A stretch of DNA of 64,000 nucleotides from Salvator merianae (GCA_003586115.2 QVOM02000034.1:139066453-139130452); one strand, 5' to 3'; shown: positions 23,564 through 35,950, counted from the first letter of the stretch. The notes: a model not told the origin generated them from the sequence alone. Made by a program: numbers and translations.

Positions 23564-24704
23564 TAGAGGTAAGTCCCATTTTGCTCAGTGTTGCTTTACT
23601 TCCAGTTTAGAAGAGGTAGGAACAAGAAGGAGGAGAATGCCATTTTCCAATAATCTAAGGGTTTAGATAGAGCTAGATGGCAGCACTTGCTGTTTTGCCA
23701 GAGGTGGGGAAAACCTAAATCTAAGTAGCAGAGCCTCCTTGGAAAGCCTGCTCTCTCCTTCCTCATTCCATTTTAAGGCTGTGACCAGAGATCAGATGGC
23801 ATAAACAGCATTTTTCCTCTCCTTGCCTCTAGCTAATAAAGAAGCCGATGGAACTTGAAAATTATTACACTGTTTTGTTTAGTTTTGGTTGATGTAATGA
23901 AAAGTATTGCCCTAAAATGATATTTGGAATTTCTCCAAGCACTTGGCTTAGCTATTAATCTCTCAACTAATTTTCTAACAAGGACCAGCAGGTGGCATCA
24001 GAGCTTCGTGCTTTGTACCCCCACCCCCACAAAGTCCATTCTAAAATGAACCTGCTTTGCCTTTTTTTGTCTATTACCCTGTTCAATTATTTTTAAGCCA
24101 CCCTGGTTTCAGTGATAGTTTTAGGCACATTATTCAACATTTCTAAGTGCTTACTTTGGTCTGCACGGTGCCCTGTTTTATTGTACAAAAGTGTTTTGAA
24201 CAAACAAAGGAAAATACCAATCCTAATAATTTAATCACATCTCTGTCATGCATTCCAGTTTTCCCATGACAGGAGACTTGTCCCATCAGATTTATCTGAA
24301 CAGCGGAGCCAGATGGGTGGAATTCTGCCTGCCTAATATGGATGTGTATAATTAATAAAGGAAGGTCAAAATGTTTCAAGTTGTTTCTGACTTCTCCAGA
24401 CATTATTTCCAATTCAATCAGAGATACGGCTACATAAAATATTACCTCTTGTTTTATAGACATGCCTCAGGGCTGACCAGGCAATGGGATAATTGGAAAC
24501 CTCCTTTTTGTCCACCAGAATTAGTTGTCAGACCAAAGCGCTCACACGGAACAATTTTGAGTAGATAGTTTGGGTTTTCAAGCACACTTCTGCCCAAGCC
24601 CTCCTGTCCTGCCATTGCAGTCTGTGAACTGTGCCTGCTTTTCTGCAATGCATTTCAGGTGTACACAGAGGTTAACTAGCTAACATTATGCTTTCCTAGC
24701 CACA
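23564..24704. other. Apparently unique intergenic DNA
   Basis: No repeat or gene recognised. The part from about 24110 to 24660 lacks any repeat mark and has mixed, non-decayed-looking composition. It could be a conserved non-coding element, but that is only a guess from texture. Confidence 0.35.
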
Positions 24705-25102
24705 GGGCCTATTCACACTTTACAGTCTAGAATGGTATTCTAGGCTGTACAAGACCCTGCGGCACGGCGGCCATCTTACCAGGTTTACAGTGCAGATGCT
24801 GGCCCAACCACCATGACAGTGGCTGCAGCAATGTCCAGTCGTTGCCATGATGATTGGGGACGCAACTGCACAGCTGTGCTGTCAACTACAGTGTTCACAC
24901 CCAGAAGAGGCTGAGAACATTGCTGACTGGGAGCAATCCAGCAGCTCCCAGTCAAGCTGTGAACAACCATTTTGTTATCCACACATAGTAGCATTCAGGA
25001 GTGGCTGGAGCCTTTCCTGGGCACTATGGCAGTGGTGCTGTACGACTGCACTTACCTGGTGAGCAATTCATCCCTCACTATGGGTGAAGTGTGAACAGGC
25101 CC
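24705..25102. mobile_element. DNA transposon/MITE, GGGCC..TTCACA ends
   Basis: Left end gggcctattcacactt; the complement of the right end is gggcctgttcacactt (15 of 16 match). It is 398 bp and non-coding, with a GC-rich interior of palindromic words (gcagctcccagtcaagc, gctgactgggagcaat). Same family as 20226-20622. Confidence 0.75.
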
Positions 25103-25289
25103 TATGTCTTATGTTGCTGTTCACTGTCTTCTCACAGACACAGCTGCTCATTAGAGATTAATGAACTGAATTGCTTGAGCTGAGTCCCAAAGCTCCTTGC
25201 TGAGGAGCAGAAAATTGACTCATTATACCTGGCAAATATTAAGTAGAATGCTGAGTGTGGAAAACTCATATACATGCCAGCACTGAACT

Positions 25290-25502
25290 ACACTCCTTCT
25301 CCTCCTCCTCCTCCTTCTCCTTCTCAGTATCACTGAGTCATAGTCAACTCCTGGTTGACTGCGTAGGCACCTCTATGCAGTTTTCTCGGCAGAGACACAG
25401 AAGTGGTGTAACATTGCCTAATTCCAGGGAGAGGCTGGGGATTGAATCGGTGACCCTCTGCTTTTCAGGCAGTTTGCTCTAGCACTGAGCTACAGCCACT
25501 CC
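25290..25502 (-). mobile_element. tRNA-derived SINE
   Basis: On the - strand the head reads ggagtggctgtagctcagtg (box A, starting at about 25502), then gaaaagcagagggtcaccga and ttcaatcccca (box B), then a body and a GA-rich tail (complement of 25294-25325). The tRNA-like part lacks a paired acceptor stem, so it is a SINE head, not a tRNA gene. Confidence 0.75.
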
Positions 25503-25659
25503 CTAATGAACTACTTAATAGAACACTCTTAAGATTAGTTTGTCAACCTTGCCTTCCTCTCCTTATTAGTAGCATAGCTATAAAGCCACATTCTTTTTAC
25601 AGAGCATGTTGACTAGAAAGAAAATGAAACTTCAATTGTCCTCAACAACATGTCAATCA

Positions 25660-25825
25660 TATGAAAGCAGTATGTCTCCAAACACCAGCTGCTGGGAAAC
25701 TGCAAGAAGAGCAAGCTGTGTGTTCCTGCTGGTGGCCTTCTTTGTGCAGCTGGTTGGCTACTGTGAGAACAGGCTGCCAGACTAGTGGGACAATGGGTTT
25801 GACCCAGGGGGTGCTTCTTATAATG
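25660..25825 (+). repeat. CR1-like LINE 3'-end fragment
   Basis: Contains 'gcagtatgtctccaaacacc', 'agctgctgggaaactgcaag', 'tggttggctactgtgagaac' and 'aggctgccagactagtggga', ending in ttctta; a sense-strand copy of the family 3' UTR. Confidence 0.7.
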
Positions 25826-26893
25826 CCGGCTACTGGAAGGATTGCAGCCCAGACACCATCTAAATATTGCTACAGGATTGGCTGGGGCCGCACTATGGTT
25901 TGGTCTAAATGTAGCCCCAGTCCCAGAAATGAAAAGCTTAAGAATGGGAATGTTTTCTTTTACTTGAGGTAGTTTCTGGCCTGTGGCTTAGGAAACAAGG
26001 GATGTGGTCACATCTGAGTTTTAAGACAAATTCAGGCAGTCTGTGCATTGCACAGATCACACCCAAAAATGCGCTTCTGGCTTTTGTCTGAGCTATCCCA
26101 CCGAAATTTGACTTATCCTATATAGTGATTAACCCAACAGTAAAAACATTCCTGCTCTTTAATTCAGTTATATTTTAAGGATGTGATCGTGCAAGAGGAC
26201 TATTGGGGCAGCACCAGTACTTTCCTGAGTGTGCAGGGAGGGTTTCCTTTTCGCTCTTCAGCCAATGATTTTATTTTTCCAGCCCGTATTGTCTCACTGC
26301 CTTCCTCTTTTCCCTTATTTATTAACATTTTAACAAAGACACCACCAAGTTTGCTGTTAAAGGAGCACAGATCACTGCCTCTTGCCTTGGCCGCATCATA
26401 CCCCCTCAAGTGAGCAGGGTGCGGGGATCATGAGTTTTGTGCTCTTTCAGAGTTTTACAAAGTCGCAAAAGCCCTTTGAGAACAAGGGAGAAGCTGGTTC
26501 TCCCTACTTTGCTCAGCAAGCTTCACAGATTGATGCCCCAACAGGCTCACTCCCTTCTCCACTCCTCTCATAGAAGGAAACAGTTCAGAACAAAGCTCTC
26601 CTGAAAAAGAGGGTGATTGCTCTCCTTGCCTCCCTCCATCTTGTTCTAAATGTTTGATAAACACTGTGTAGGATTAACTTTTAGCTGAGCCAGTCCAGAT
26701 CAACAACCCAGAAAGCCAAGCTGCTGAAAACAGTACACCAATCCTCTATGAGATAATCATTTATAGCTTTAATCTCCCACCTCAACTCAGATGGAGATAG
26801 TTGTTTCAAGGTTTTTGAAGTGTCATTTTTAAAGCAGAGTCAGAAAAAAGAATCTCTTCCAGGTCATCAGTAGCTCTCCAAGGAGCAACAATA
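25826..26893. other. Unannotated intergenic DNA
   Basis: Nothing recognised. The 60-100 residue frames here overlap on opposite strands and have no domains. Confidence 0.4.
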
Positions 26894-27580
26894 GGGCCTT
26901 TTCTGTACAGACCCTTAATCCTATTAAGAGTCTGTGAAGTTTACTTCTAGATCACAAAGAGGCGCCACCCACCTCACTGGTCCAATCTGTCTGCACATGA
27001 CAGAACAAGATCTGGATTAAGGGAGGAGTTAATCTGGATCTCTAGTAGACCTGATTAACTGAGTCTACCAGAGGGACCAGTAGCGTACCAGGAGGCGTAC
27101 TGAAGGCACACAGCCCACATTTGGATTACTGGGGGGTGCCTTTTGGCAGCACACCATAGCGCTCTGCTGAAAAGCACCACGCCCCGGGACCCAAGGCTAG
27201 GAACATTTGTTCCTAGCCTTCAGAGGTGTGTGGGTGTGGCCAGCGACAGCTCGTTGCTTTAAGAACAGGTGTTCACATGACGCTGGAAGGGAAGAGCACT
27301 GGCCACAAAAACATGTCCCTCCCAGGGCGGGTCTTGCAGCAGCCTGCTGTAGCAAAACAGAAACCCACAACATGCGAACATTCGTTCTTAAAGCAACAAA
27401 CCATCGCTGAGTGTAGCTATGAAGTTCATGAGACCTTTGCAGCCACAGAGTGGGGTAATCCAGATCAGTGCCAACAGTGTAGATGACGCTGATCCAACCC
27501 ATGCCTCCCCTTGATCTGGATCAGTAGGTACTGATCTGGACCCACTGATCCAGAATTATGGCAGATAAATGCAGAAAGGG
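26894..27580. mobile_element. DNA transposon, GGGCC(T)TTTCTG ends (long form)
   Basis: Starts gggccttttctgtacagac and ends aaatgcagaaaggg, whose complement is ccctttctgcattt, the end type of the palindromic MITE at 2786-2960. It is 687 bp. The left half contains 'gcacatgacagaacaagat' and 'ctggattaagggaggag', shared with 36272-36660 and 56508-57085. Palindromic words around 27190-27225 (aggctaggaacatttgttcctagcct) form a hairpin. No transposase ORF. Confidence 0.65.
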
Positions 27581-27899
27581 ACATGATCTCCTTCAACACT
27601 CATGGTACCTGGTGAACAGAAAATATTTTGTCTCTTTGATACTTAATAATTACTTTTTTTGCTAGTAGCTCTTGTATGCTCTCTGAAAGTCTTCCATTTG
27701 TTATCCCACAAAGTTGTTATTGCACTTTGACCCATGTCTCTTGAGAGCAAGAGAATCTGTAATTCCGATCTGCCATCCACGGGTCAATTTTTTTTACAGG
27801 GACATTGTTCTTTACACTTGAGTATTTACAAGTGTTCAAATCATGAACTTTCCTTGGCTATTAGCTTCCATGTTCCCAATCCTATAGCCTCTTCAAGGT

Positions 27900-28650
27900 G
27901 TGGGAAGCATTTTTCCTGTGTATCAGTCCCATAGAATGTGATCTGTGGCTGATCTGGGGTTAATCACGGCCACTTGACACACAGGTGACAGCAACAGGCA
28001 AGAGTGCTGACCACTGTCTCTGACTGGTTCATCAGCTTCGTCATTTCTTGGAAATGGACAACTCAGCCATGGTATTCCATGCTCTGGTAAGCTCCAGACT
28101 AAACTACTGTAATGCATTCTACATGACACTACCTTTAAAGACAGTCCAGAAGCTGAAACTAGTTCAGAATACAGCTTCTTGGCTGCTGAAAGGAGTTTCT
28201 AGTCAGATGCACACCATGCTGATCTTGAGAGATCTGTACTGGTTACCAATTTGCTACCAAGCCTGATTTAAGGTGTTGATAGCTTAGGCCTCAAACATCT
28301 AATGGAGTGCCTTATAGATCTGCCTGGGTATTAAGATCACAAGGGGAGACTCTTCTTGTAGTTCCACTACTCTCAGAGTTGCAAGGGAAGGTGGCACTCA
28401 AGAGGGCCCTTTCTGTGGCAGCCCTCAGCGGAGGTATACCAGGCACCAATGTTATATGATTTTCAACGCTTAGGTAATACATACCTCTTCACCCAGGTTT
28501 TTGATGTTTAGCCTCCTCTGAATGCTTTTCTGCCAGAGGGGGAGGTTTATTCTAATATGTTTTATACTATTTTATTGATGTTTTTAATGAATGTTCTGAC
28601 CCAGCTTGGGACATTCAGGAAGGTGGGATATAAATGCTTAAATAAATACA
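27900..28650 (+). pseudogene. L2-like LINE: end of reverse transcriptase ORF and 3' UTR
   Basis: The + strand encodes 'FHALVSSRLNYCNAFYMTLP', 'LKTVQKLKLVQNTASWLLKG' and 'LILRDLYWLPICYQA', the highly characteristic C-terminal block of L2-clade ORF2. The tail 'gttttatactattttattga ... gtgggatataaatgctt' ends in aaataaata. 5'-truncated and mutated. Confidence 0.85.
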
Positions 28651-29184
28651 TGAAATTTATTTATTGAAGTGTTATAAAGTGTTAAGAATATAAATGAACT
28701 GGGGTGCTTGATCATATCTATAGTTTTAAACAAATTTTATCATATTTCTCTCTTTTCCACTAAACTAAAAGGACCACACTGTAATCTTTCAACATAAGGA
28801 AGCTATTGCAATCAAGCAAAATACAGAAATAAAATACAAATTATAGAACAGAAAAAATTATAAAAACTTCAACTCATAAAAAGTTATTTTAATTGTAAGT
28901 TAAATTAGAATTAACTTAATTCAATACACGTTGACCCATTCAAACTCTTTTTTCAGATATGCAAGATCTCTTGAAGTACAGGTGTGAAAACTGAATGCAG
29001 AATTGAGTATGGCCTCATTATAATTTAAAGATACCATAGAACTTGACTTTAAAATACAGTGCAACCTCCTAATACATGATGGTCCCTTTCTGGGAAAACA
29101 ATTGCTTAATGTGAAAATTTGTTATGCAAACAATAGGCTGCAATGAAATCTGCAGGTTAAGAGAACTGCTGCAAAAAATTCCAC
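28651..29184. other. Unannotated intergenic DNA
   Basis: AT-rich; nothing recognised. Confidence 0.4.
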
Positions 29185-29711
29185 TGGTTTATATTGGAGT
29201 ACTGTCATCTGGAGTACTGTGTCCAGTTCTGGGCAGCCCAATTTAAAGAAGACATTGACAAACTGGAGCAAGTTCAGAGGAGGACTACCAAAATGGTGAG
29301 TGGTCTGGAAACCATGTCCTATGAGGAACGGTTAAAGGATCTAGGAATGTTTAGCCTGCAGAAGAGAAGACTGAGAGGAGACATTATAGCTGTTTTCAAG
29401 TATCGGAAGGGCTGTCACAGTGCAGAGGGATTGGCCCTACTCTCACTTACAAAAGAAGGAAGGACTAGAAACAATGGGATGAAAATTCAAGGGAGTAGAT
29501 ACAGGCTAAATATTAGAAAAAACTTTCTGACAGTAAGGGCAATCAGTCAATGGAATAAGTTGCCACGGGAGGTGGTGAGCTCTCCTTCACTGGAGGTCTT
29601 CAAGGACAGGCTGAACAGATATTTGTCTGGGTTGGTTTAGTGAATCCTGCATTGAGCAGGGGTTTGGACTCGATGACCCTGGAGGTACCTTCCAACTCTA
29701 TGATTCTATGA
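29185..29711 (+). pseudogene. CR1 LINE: ORF2 C-terminus and 3' end
   Basis: A 148-residue frame at 29194-29640 encodes 'LEYCVQFWAAQFKEDIDKLE', 'QVQRRTTKMVSGLETMSYEE', 'LGMFSLQKRRLRGDIIAVFK' and 'QWNKLPREVVSSPSLEVFKD', the C-terminal end of CR1-clade ORF2. The stop is followed by 'ggggtttggactcgatgacc' and the CR1-type terminal unit tgattctatga at 29711. It is 5'-truncated, but the remaining frame is fully open, so this copy is younger than the other CR1-like pieces. It also belongs to a different subfamily, judged by its 3' end. Confidence 0.9.
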
Positions 29712-31479
29712 CTTAAATAAGGAATGGGGGTCTCAAAATCAGTGGACAAAGATAGGAACCTGCACTGAAAGGGAGCACAGCACAGTCATCCAAGAGAGGA
29801 TGTACCATGGCAGCAATGCCCAAACAGAGAAATGGCATGGATTAAAGCTGCCCCACACAGATGCCAAGCATGATGCCAACCTTCCTACACACCCAGACAA
29901 GGTTTTTTTTACAGACTGCAGTGCTGAAATGCAAGATACCACACAAGATGCCAGCTCTCCACACAAAGCACAAACCAGACAGGACTTCAGTAGCCAAACT
30001 CAGTAAGAAAGGAAAGAATAAGAACATATCTTACCATTAATGACTTCTGAAGAGGATGAAGATAGAAGTCACCCTCTTCTGTTTGACAACTGCAGGAGCC
30101 TCTGACTTACTGGTGGCATGCTTTGGAGCTATTTCTTTCAAAAGGTGAGCACAGAAAACTGTGTGTGCACAACAAAAGTACACACAATGTGTGCACAAAA
30201 AGGCATGCACATACATACACACATACCAAAAAGCAACCTACATTCACTCAGGAACTGAATCAATCATCAGTTACAGTACACATCACAGACAGCAATTACT
30301 AACAGACCAAGCACACAGGAATGTGCACCAGTAACACACACCACTTAAAAACAGTCGAAAGTCACCAAAACTATGCATAGCCACACTCCGAATACAGATC
30401 AACTGAACACTTTCCTCACTCAGAACACAAGTGGGAAAATGGGTCCTAAAGCAGGGAGCTAGCAGGTCCTAGTATGCTGCAAGGTTGACCTCTGACGTCA
30501 CACTTTTTGCAGGAAAATGCAACAACAGAACAAAAGGTCATGTTACCACAATTAGTACATCACATAATATTACATGCTGTGTGAAAATGTATTATAGGAA
30601 GTTCGAAAGTCTTTCCCCCATCCCTAACATGGAATTCTCTTTTTCACAGTCACAGTATACTAGATTATAAGGGTCAGCGAGCCATCTGTAATTACTCAAG
30701 ATCTCCTTCTAACAGCTGAGATCCTGTCAGTTCAAATGTATAGTCAGAATTATTTTTGTCCAACACTTATCCCATTAGATCGCTTAGTGAATTGCATTTG
30801 CCATTTTAACACACATTGACATACCTTTTAACTTTTACTTTACTAAACAATTTGGAGCAATCAATGTATTTGGTTTGCTTCCTACTCTCCCCCAAATCTT
30901 CAAAGCTCCTCTCAATTTTCATTTCATAAGTTTAATTCTTTGTATTCTTTACTTTATTTTTAATATTGTCTATTTGCACTTTATTAAAACTGTTGATTCG
31001 ATATTTTGTAATATTTTTTGTTTATATAATTTGGGAGTCAGTGCTTTAGAAAACTTACCAGCAAGTTAAAAATTCCCAGTACAGAATCTTGGGGGAAGAT
31101 GCTTATTATAAAAGCGACACGAACACACAGACGACCAAGTACTGTTGGTATTAGATCTGTGACTGTCGACAAAAAACTTCAGGTTACACTGTTAGCCATC
31201 CTTTGATGCAGCCAGCATCACTGATGATGTGTGATGAGTTTTTTGCCTCCATCCCGTGAAGACCCTCCATGCAACTTTAAGATGCTCGTGGCAACAGCTG
31301 AGCATCTGAAGCCACTTGGGACCAGACAATTATCTCTGCTTCCACTCCTCTGTGGAATTGTTAGAAAGCCCCTTAACAACCTTGCCAACCTAAATTGAGC
31401 AGCTTTCCTTAGTCTTTCCATGTTCTGGGTTACTTGCCGCAATTGGCAAGTGCTGCTGCCTGATGGATTCCTTTTCCTT
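29712..31479. other. Unannotated intergenic DNA upstream of the promoter
   Basis: Nothing recognised apart from CA/TG-rich words near 30160-30230. No exon-like frame. Confidence 0.4.
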
Positions 31480-32700
31480 CGATACAAAAAGCACCGCGCG
31501 AGAGCGCTTTTAGAAAAGTAAGGTGTGGCTTGACCGAGAGTGTTATGCTCCCTCTGCCTGATAGCTCAAGGAGCCGTAAAATAGGGAATCGGCGGGATGT
31601 GAGTGAGTCAGAGTAGAGACCCTTCCTGCCCTTCCTGCCCCTGCTGGAATTGACTGAGCACGACAGGCACCTCCGCGCTCGGTTAGACAGCAAGCAGGAG
31701 CGAACGAGGCGCGTCTCCGCTTCCCAGGCAAAGGTGGGAGCGCACGCGTGAAGTCTCTCCGCCTTGGCGCATGCCCGCCAGCTCCCGCTTGGTCTCCCCG
31801 GCAGGTCTGTCGCGGAGCGTCTGCTCTGCCCGAAGACCAGCCCCGCCTCTTCGCCTGGCTCCGCCCCTGGCCGGGTTCAGCCGGAGTTGTCCGCTGTCGT
31901 GCCGTGGCGTCTGTCCGGGAGGGAGCCGGGAGCTCTTTGCGCGCGCCTCTCCGCTGCTTTTCCACAGAGGGAGCAGCTTGGTTTTTCTCCGCGATGCCCG
32001 TCGGCACCTCCCCGTCCGCCAAGTCCCGGTATAACCTAGTGGACGACAGGCACGACCTGCGGATCCCGCTGCACAACGACGACGCCTTTCAACACGGCAT
32101 CGGCTTCGAGGCCAAGGTACATGCCGGCCCGGAAACGGACGGATTGCGGCTTAGGGAGCTGCGATAGTTCTGCACCCTTGAAGTGTCGAGAGTGCCGAGG
32201 AGGTAGCGAGAGAGCCCTCGTCAACAGGCGTTCTGCGCCTGAGATTCACGAAGGGAGCGGAGCGGTGGTGAATTCACTCCGCGTCCTCCTGGATGCCCCG
32301 TTCGAGGATTCCGGAGCAGTTGGTGCCGGCAGCTATTGCTTGGTCGAGGACGTGTACTTTGCACGTGCTCGAGAGCTCCGTGGCGGTGGCATCGGAGTGG
32401 AAGGTCGAGGGAATCGTCCCGGCGCTAGCGGAGATTTTTTTTCCGCGGCTTTGGTGTCTGCCGTGCTAGGAATTTGCCGGGAGGGAGAAATTCGGAAGCG
32501 GCCCGCTGCTCTCCCCTGAACGGGCTGCTCTGCTGTTGCCCCCTTCGGGCCGCTTCGGGATGGCTTTGGTGCTTCAACTGGTTTCTGAAGCCGCGCAGGG
32601 CACGTTTGGAAAGGAAAAACGGCTTTGGGGATGCCGGCCGAGAAGCCAAGTCGTCTCCGCTCCTGGATTTCGAAGGGCACTGACCGGGCACACTTCCTGA
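31480..32700 (+). promoter_or_regulatory. CpG island with NOS1AP-like promoter and first exon
   Basis: CpG density and GC content rise abruptly at about 31480 and fall again by about 32700, around coding exon 1. Visible elements include GC boxes (ccgcccc at 31861-31867), an NRF1-like ggcgcatgccc at about 31767-31777, and a TGAGTCA AP-1-type site at 31604-31610. I see no TATA box, so dispersed initiation is expected. The transcription start cannot be placed from sequence alone. Most open frames inside this interval, on both strands, are by-products of its GC richness. Confidence 0.75.
31994..32116 (+). CDS. NOS1AP: NOS1AP-like adaptor, coding exon 1 (residues 1-41)
   Basis: First coding exon of a CAPON-type adaptor, the cytosolic protein that uses an N-terminal PTB domain and a C-terminal PDZ ligand to couple neuronal nitric oxide synthase to partners such as Dexras and synapsin. 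The peptide begins [18 protein letters not shown] and ends '[14 protein letters not shown]', matching the known NOS1AP start from YNLVDD onward with few changes. The ATG at 31994 is the first in-frame ATG although the frame is open upstream, and it has G at -3. The donor follows AAG at 32117 (gtacat), phase 0, and joins exon 2 in frame. Odd: the leader before YNLVDD is 12 residues, against 6 in human NOS1AP as I remember it, so this may be a NOS1AP paralogue (fish have two) rather than the direct orthologue. Confidence 0.88.
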
Positions 32701-35679
32701 GCAATTTGGGGCGACTGGACTGGCTGCTTGGCTTCTCCTTCGATTTAACTGGCCCATTTTTCTCCTTTGTTGTCTTTGTATTCTGGGAAATCAGTTTTCA
32801 GGTTAGCTGTGTGGAAGGGAAACTTCCGCCTCAAAACCGTAGCCTTCATTTCCACAAACAAGCAGGTGCAACTCTGTTCTTGGCTTTACTCCAGAAGCAG
32901 GTGCGCTCCCATTCTTTCTCATGTAAATTCCACTGTGGCTTTTGCTGGATCCGGATGGGTGGTAATTACTCAGGGGCTCCGGATATCCCACACAATGAGG
33001 CTTTGCTTCTGGCAGGAACAGGCAATTTGACAGAGCCGTCTAGTCTCACGGGGTATTTGTTAGCAGTACGGTCAAATCTCAGCCTTTGGCTGCCCAGGAT
33101 CAACCCTTTTAAAAATCTGAGAGGTCTAAAGCGCTCTGTAGGATTGTTGTGGGAATAATTGATGCTGCCCCATAGTAAGGAAATTTTATGTGATGCAGGC
33201 TAGGATAATTAGTTTTAATTTAACTAATGATTTTATCTTTCTTTATGCTGCTTGTCCACATCATTGCCCATACATTCTCCAAATGTTCAGAAGTGACCAT
33301 TTCATAAATAAGGGAACAAGAGAAGTTGTCTTCATGGTGACTTATGCATTTATTTACTTAGTTCCCTTCTTATTTATAGCATTTATATCCTGTCTTTCTT
33401 CAAAAGAGGCCAGAATAGTATACACCTTTGTCATCTTGTGCAAAACAGGCAAGGAGGAAGTTGGAGCCTGGAAGGAAAGAATATTAGAAGCAGCAAAGCA
33501 GTTGAGTTTACAACTCTGTACGAAGTTTATTCGTTTGTTATTAGATAACAGGGATATGCTGAACTGGGTTTGTTGCAAACTGGAGGGGGAGGTGAAGACT
33601 TTGCTGATGAATCAAATCTTGCTTAAAGTTTGCAAACACGTATGTATGCTCCATTTAGTGAAAGGCTTCAAATGCAACTAGTTGCCTTGGAGGCCTTCCA
33701 GGAAGTGAGGCACACATGACTGGAGATCCTGTACTCCGGAAGACTTATTGGGCCAAGAAAGCACACTGATGGGCCTTTACAAGAACCAAGTGGGCAGCAT
33801 TAGCAGCCCAGCATGGACTGGCAAGAAAGTGAAGTGGAGGAGTCTGACTGTGAAGGGGGAAGGGGAGAACCCAGGGACGTGGTGGAGAGAGGTGGGGGAG
33901 TGAGAAGGAGCTTCATCAACCAGTTTGTCAAACTGCTGGCTGGTTCCTAATTTTGCCTGATAGCTGGCTTGGATTCAATATGATATTTTGAACTCAATAT
34001 GATATTAGATATTTTAGAAGTGAATTCAAAGCAGTAGACTCAATATCAGAATAATCTGTGTTTGAAAAGCAGCAGTCAAATGGATTTAAATAAAGTAATG
34101 CATATTTAAATTCACCTAAATCGCTAAGAGGCTGCATGATCACAGCTAGCGAATATGGAAGCTGTGTATGCGCACCTCCCACTAAAAATCTATTCCAGCT
34201 CTTATTTCAGTACAAGGTAGTGTCTTTGCTACTTGCATTCTATTTGTTATTCAGACTCATGCTCCATTTCTGAATCAGATAAAAGACTTGATGCAGAACT
34301 ATGAGTGTGCATTAGGGCAGAGTCGGGTCACCAATATGGGTATCGTTGGACAGGTATCTGCTACTGCCTTTCTTGCTGACCATAAAAGGACTTTGACTTA
34401 CTGAATCAAAAATTATATGGACGAAGGCTTTTTTTGTGCATCCTGGGCTAAGAATATTCCCTCTGCATTCAGTGGCTACTGCCGACGTTGGCACGCAGTT
34501 CCTAGCTCTGTCTGGGTATGTGTTCATTAGCAGTGCTAACCAGAGGAGAAGAGACAGTGGGTAGCAGTAGGAATGGAAAGAGAGAAAAGTCCTGCATCTG
34601 TGTGTGAAAGAGAGACAGTGAGAACTCCTTTGGGGGCAGAGCAGCTGGAAAGCTTTTGGGGGCAGAGTCAGACCATTTGATCATCTCCAGGTGGATGATA
34701 AGAAGAGGATCTTGTTTCCTGCCTCGCTTACCAGCCATGTGCCTTTGAGTTCAGCAGAGGTGAGAAATGGGCTCACCTCTGCGTCTACTGGGCTTTTATC
34801 TCCATAGTGAGAGGAGACAGAAATATTTCTGGAGTCTTCTCAAAAAACAAAAAGGATTGAGTATCTGGAAAGTGACATTCTATTGCCAAAATGAGACGGG
34901 GGCACTGTCCCACCTGTGTTTACTCTCTCCTTGGTCTTTTTTTGGTTCCTTTTTCCTCCCTATGAGGGAAGTACTGGAGTCTGCTGTTTGGGTTCCGTTC
35001 TGTGGGAAATTTCATCTCCTAGACCTTACAGTCAAAGCAGGGATTGCCTTTCTTGCCAGAGCTGTTATGAAACAGAAGCAGAGATCCATGAGTAGCTAGA
35101 CTTTGTTTTCATAGTTCTATGATGATGAATGGCATTCAATACTGTACTGCAAGTTATAGATACCACTGGCAGCTTTAATTTACTGTGGCGGTGAGAGGAT
35201 TACAGGGAGGATTGTCTTGTAAAAATCATGGTCCAGGAATCCATAATTTCATGCGTCTTAAGTCCCAACAAGTGTAGTTTTAATTCATGGTTCATTATGA
35301 GCTTTAGGGCAACTCTAGGTGGATACATATGGCGCTTAAACATTTCCTGCTATGCAATTTTGTGACAGGCATCCATATGTTCTGTAGAATTGCACATGTG
35401 CTCAGAAAGGATCATGGGTCCTTGTTCTTTGGCAACCATTAGTACAGTCACTGATTATTATTTTTTTTGTTATTCTTTATTTCATGTAATTACTTTCCAT
35501 CATCATAGTTCCTCTTTGAAAACAGCAATATGTTATTTGCATTCCTGCCTGTTTATCCACCAACAATTATTTCACTTCTTGGGGTGAAATTCTGACTTTG
35601 CGTAGTCTGAACTAGAATTATACCACTTGGACCACTTTATGCTCTATGCAGAAATCTGAATGGAAGCATCTCCAGCCAG
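32701..35679. other. NOS1AP: Intron 1, proximal part
   Basis: Mostly unrecognised sequence. At about 33335-33420 a phrase (attt-rich, then 'agcatttatatcctgtcttt') looks like the complement of an L2/SINE tail. The 110-163 residue frames at 33190 and 34767 have no domain or codon pattern that I recognise. Confidence 0.4.
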
Positions 35680-35950
35680 CGGCGGAGCTAAAATTTTTGT
35701 CGCCTGGGGCCACGCGACAGCAGAGGAGCGCGAGCGAGGGCGTCCTGCCCTGCAGCCTCCTACCCCTGCCACTGCTGGCCGGCCAGGCACTGCGCCGCAT
35801 TGCACTCTCCTTCTCACTCGTGCTCCGGCGAAACTTTGCGCGCTGGGCGGACAGAGAAAGACCTGGCCGCATGTGCCACCTGGGACAACATGCTGCCCAG
35901 GGCGGACTGCCCCTCCACCCCCCTTCCTACGGCACTGTCTCCAGCAGATG
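35680..35950 (-). repeat. GC-rich interspersed repeat
   Basis: A CpG-rich block with abrupt edges in AT-rich intron. It starts 'cggcggagctaaaatttttg' and 'cgcctggggcc', and ends 'gccctgggcagcatgttgtc' on the - strand. I remember phrases like 'ggcggagctaggatttttgg' from dispersed repeats in squamates. The several 65-135 residue frames over it are composition artefacts. Element class unknown. Confidence 0.5.

Noticed and set aside
25430..25502. tRNA-like sequence with box A and box B on the - strand
   Set aside because: The acceptor stem does not pair and a SINE body with a GA-rich tail follows, so it is a SINE head, not a tRNA gene.
31543..32757. Many long frames on both strands (up to 177 residues) in the promoter region
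   Set aside because: They are expected in GC-rich CpG-island sequence with few stop codons. Only the frame containing [18 protein letters not shown] up to the splice donor has homology support.
33190..35099. Frames of 163 and 110 residues in proximal intron 1
   Set aside because: No recognisable domain, no flanking splice sites that keep the NOS1AP frame, and no repeat match. They are probably chance.
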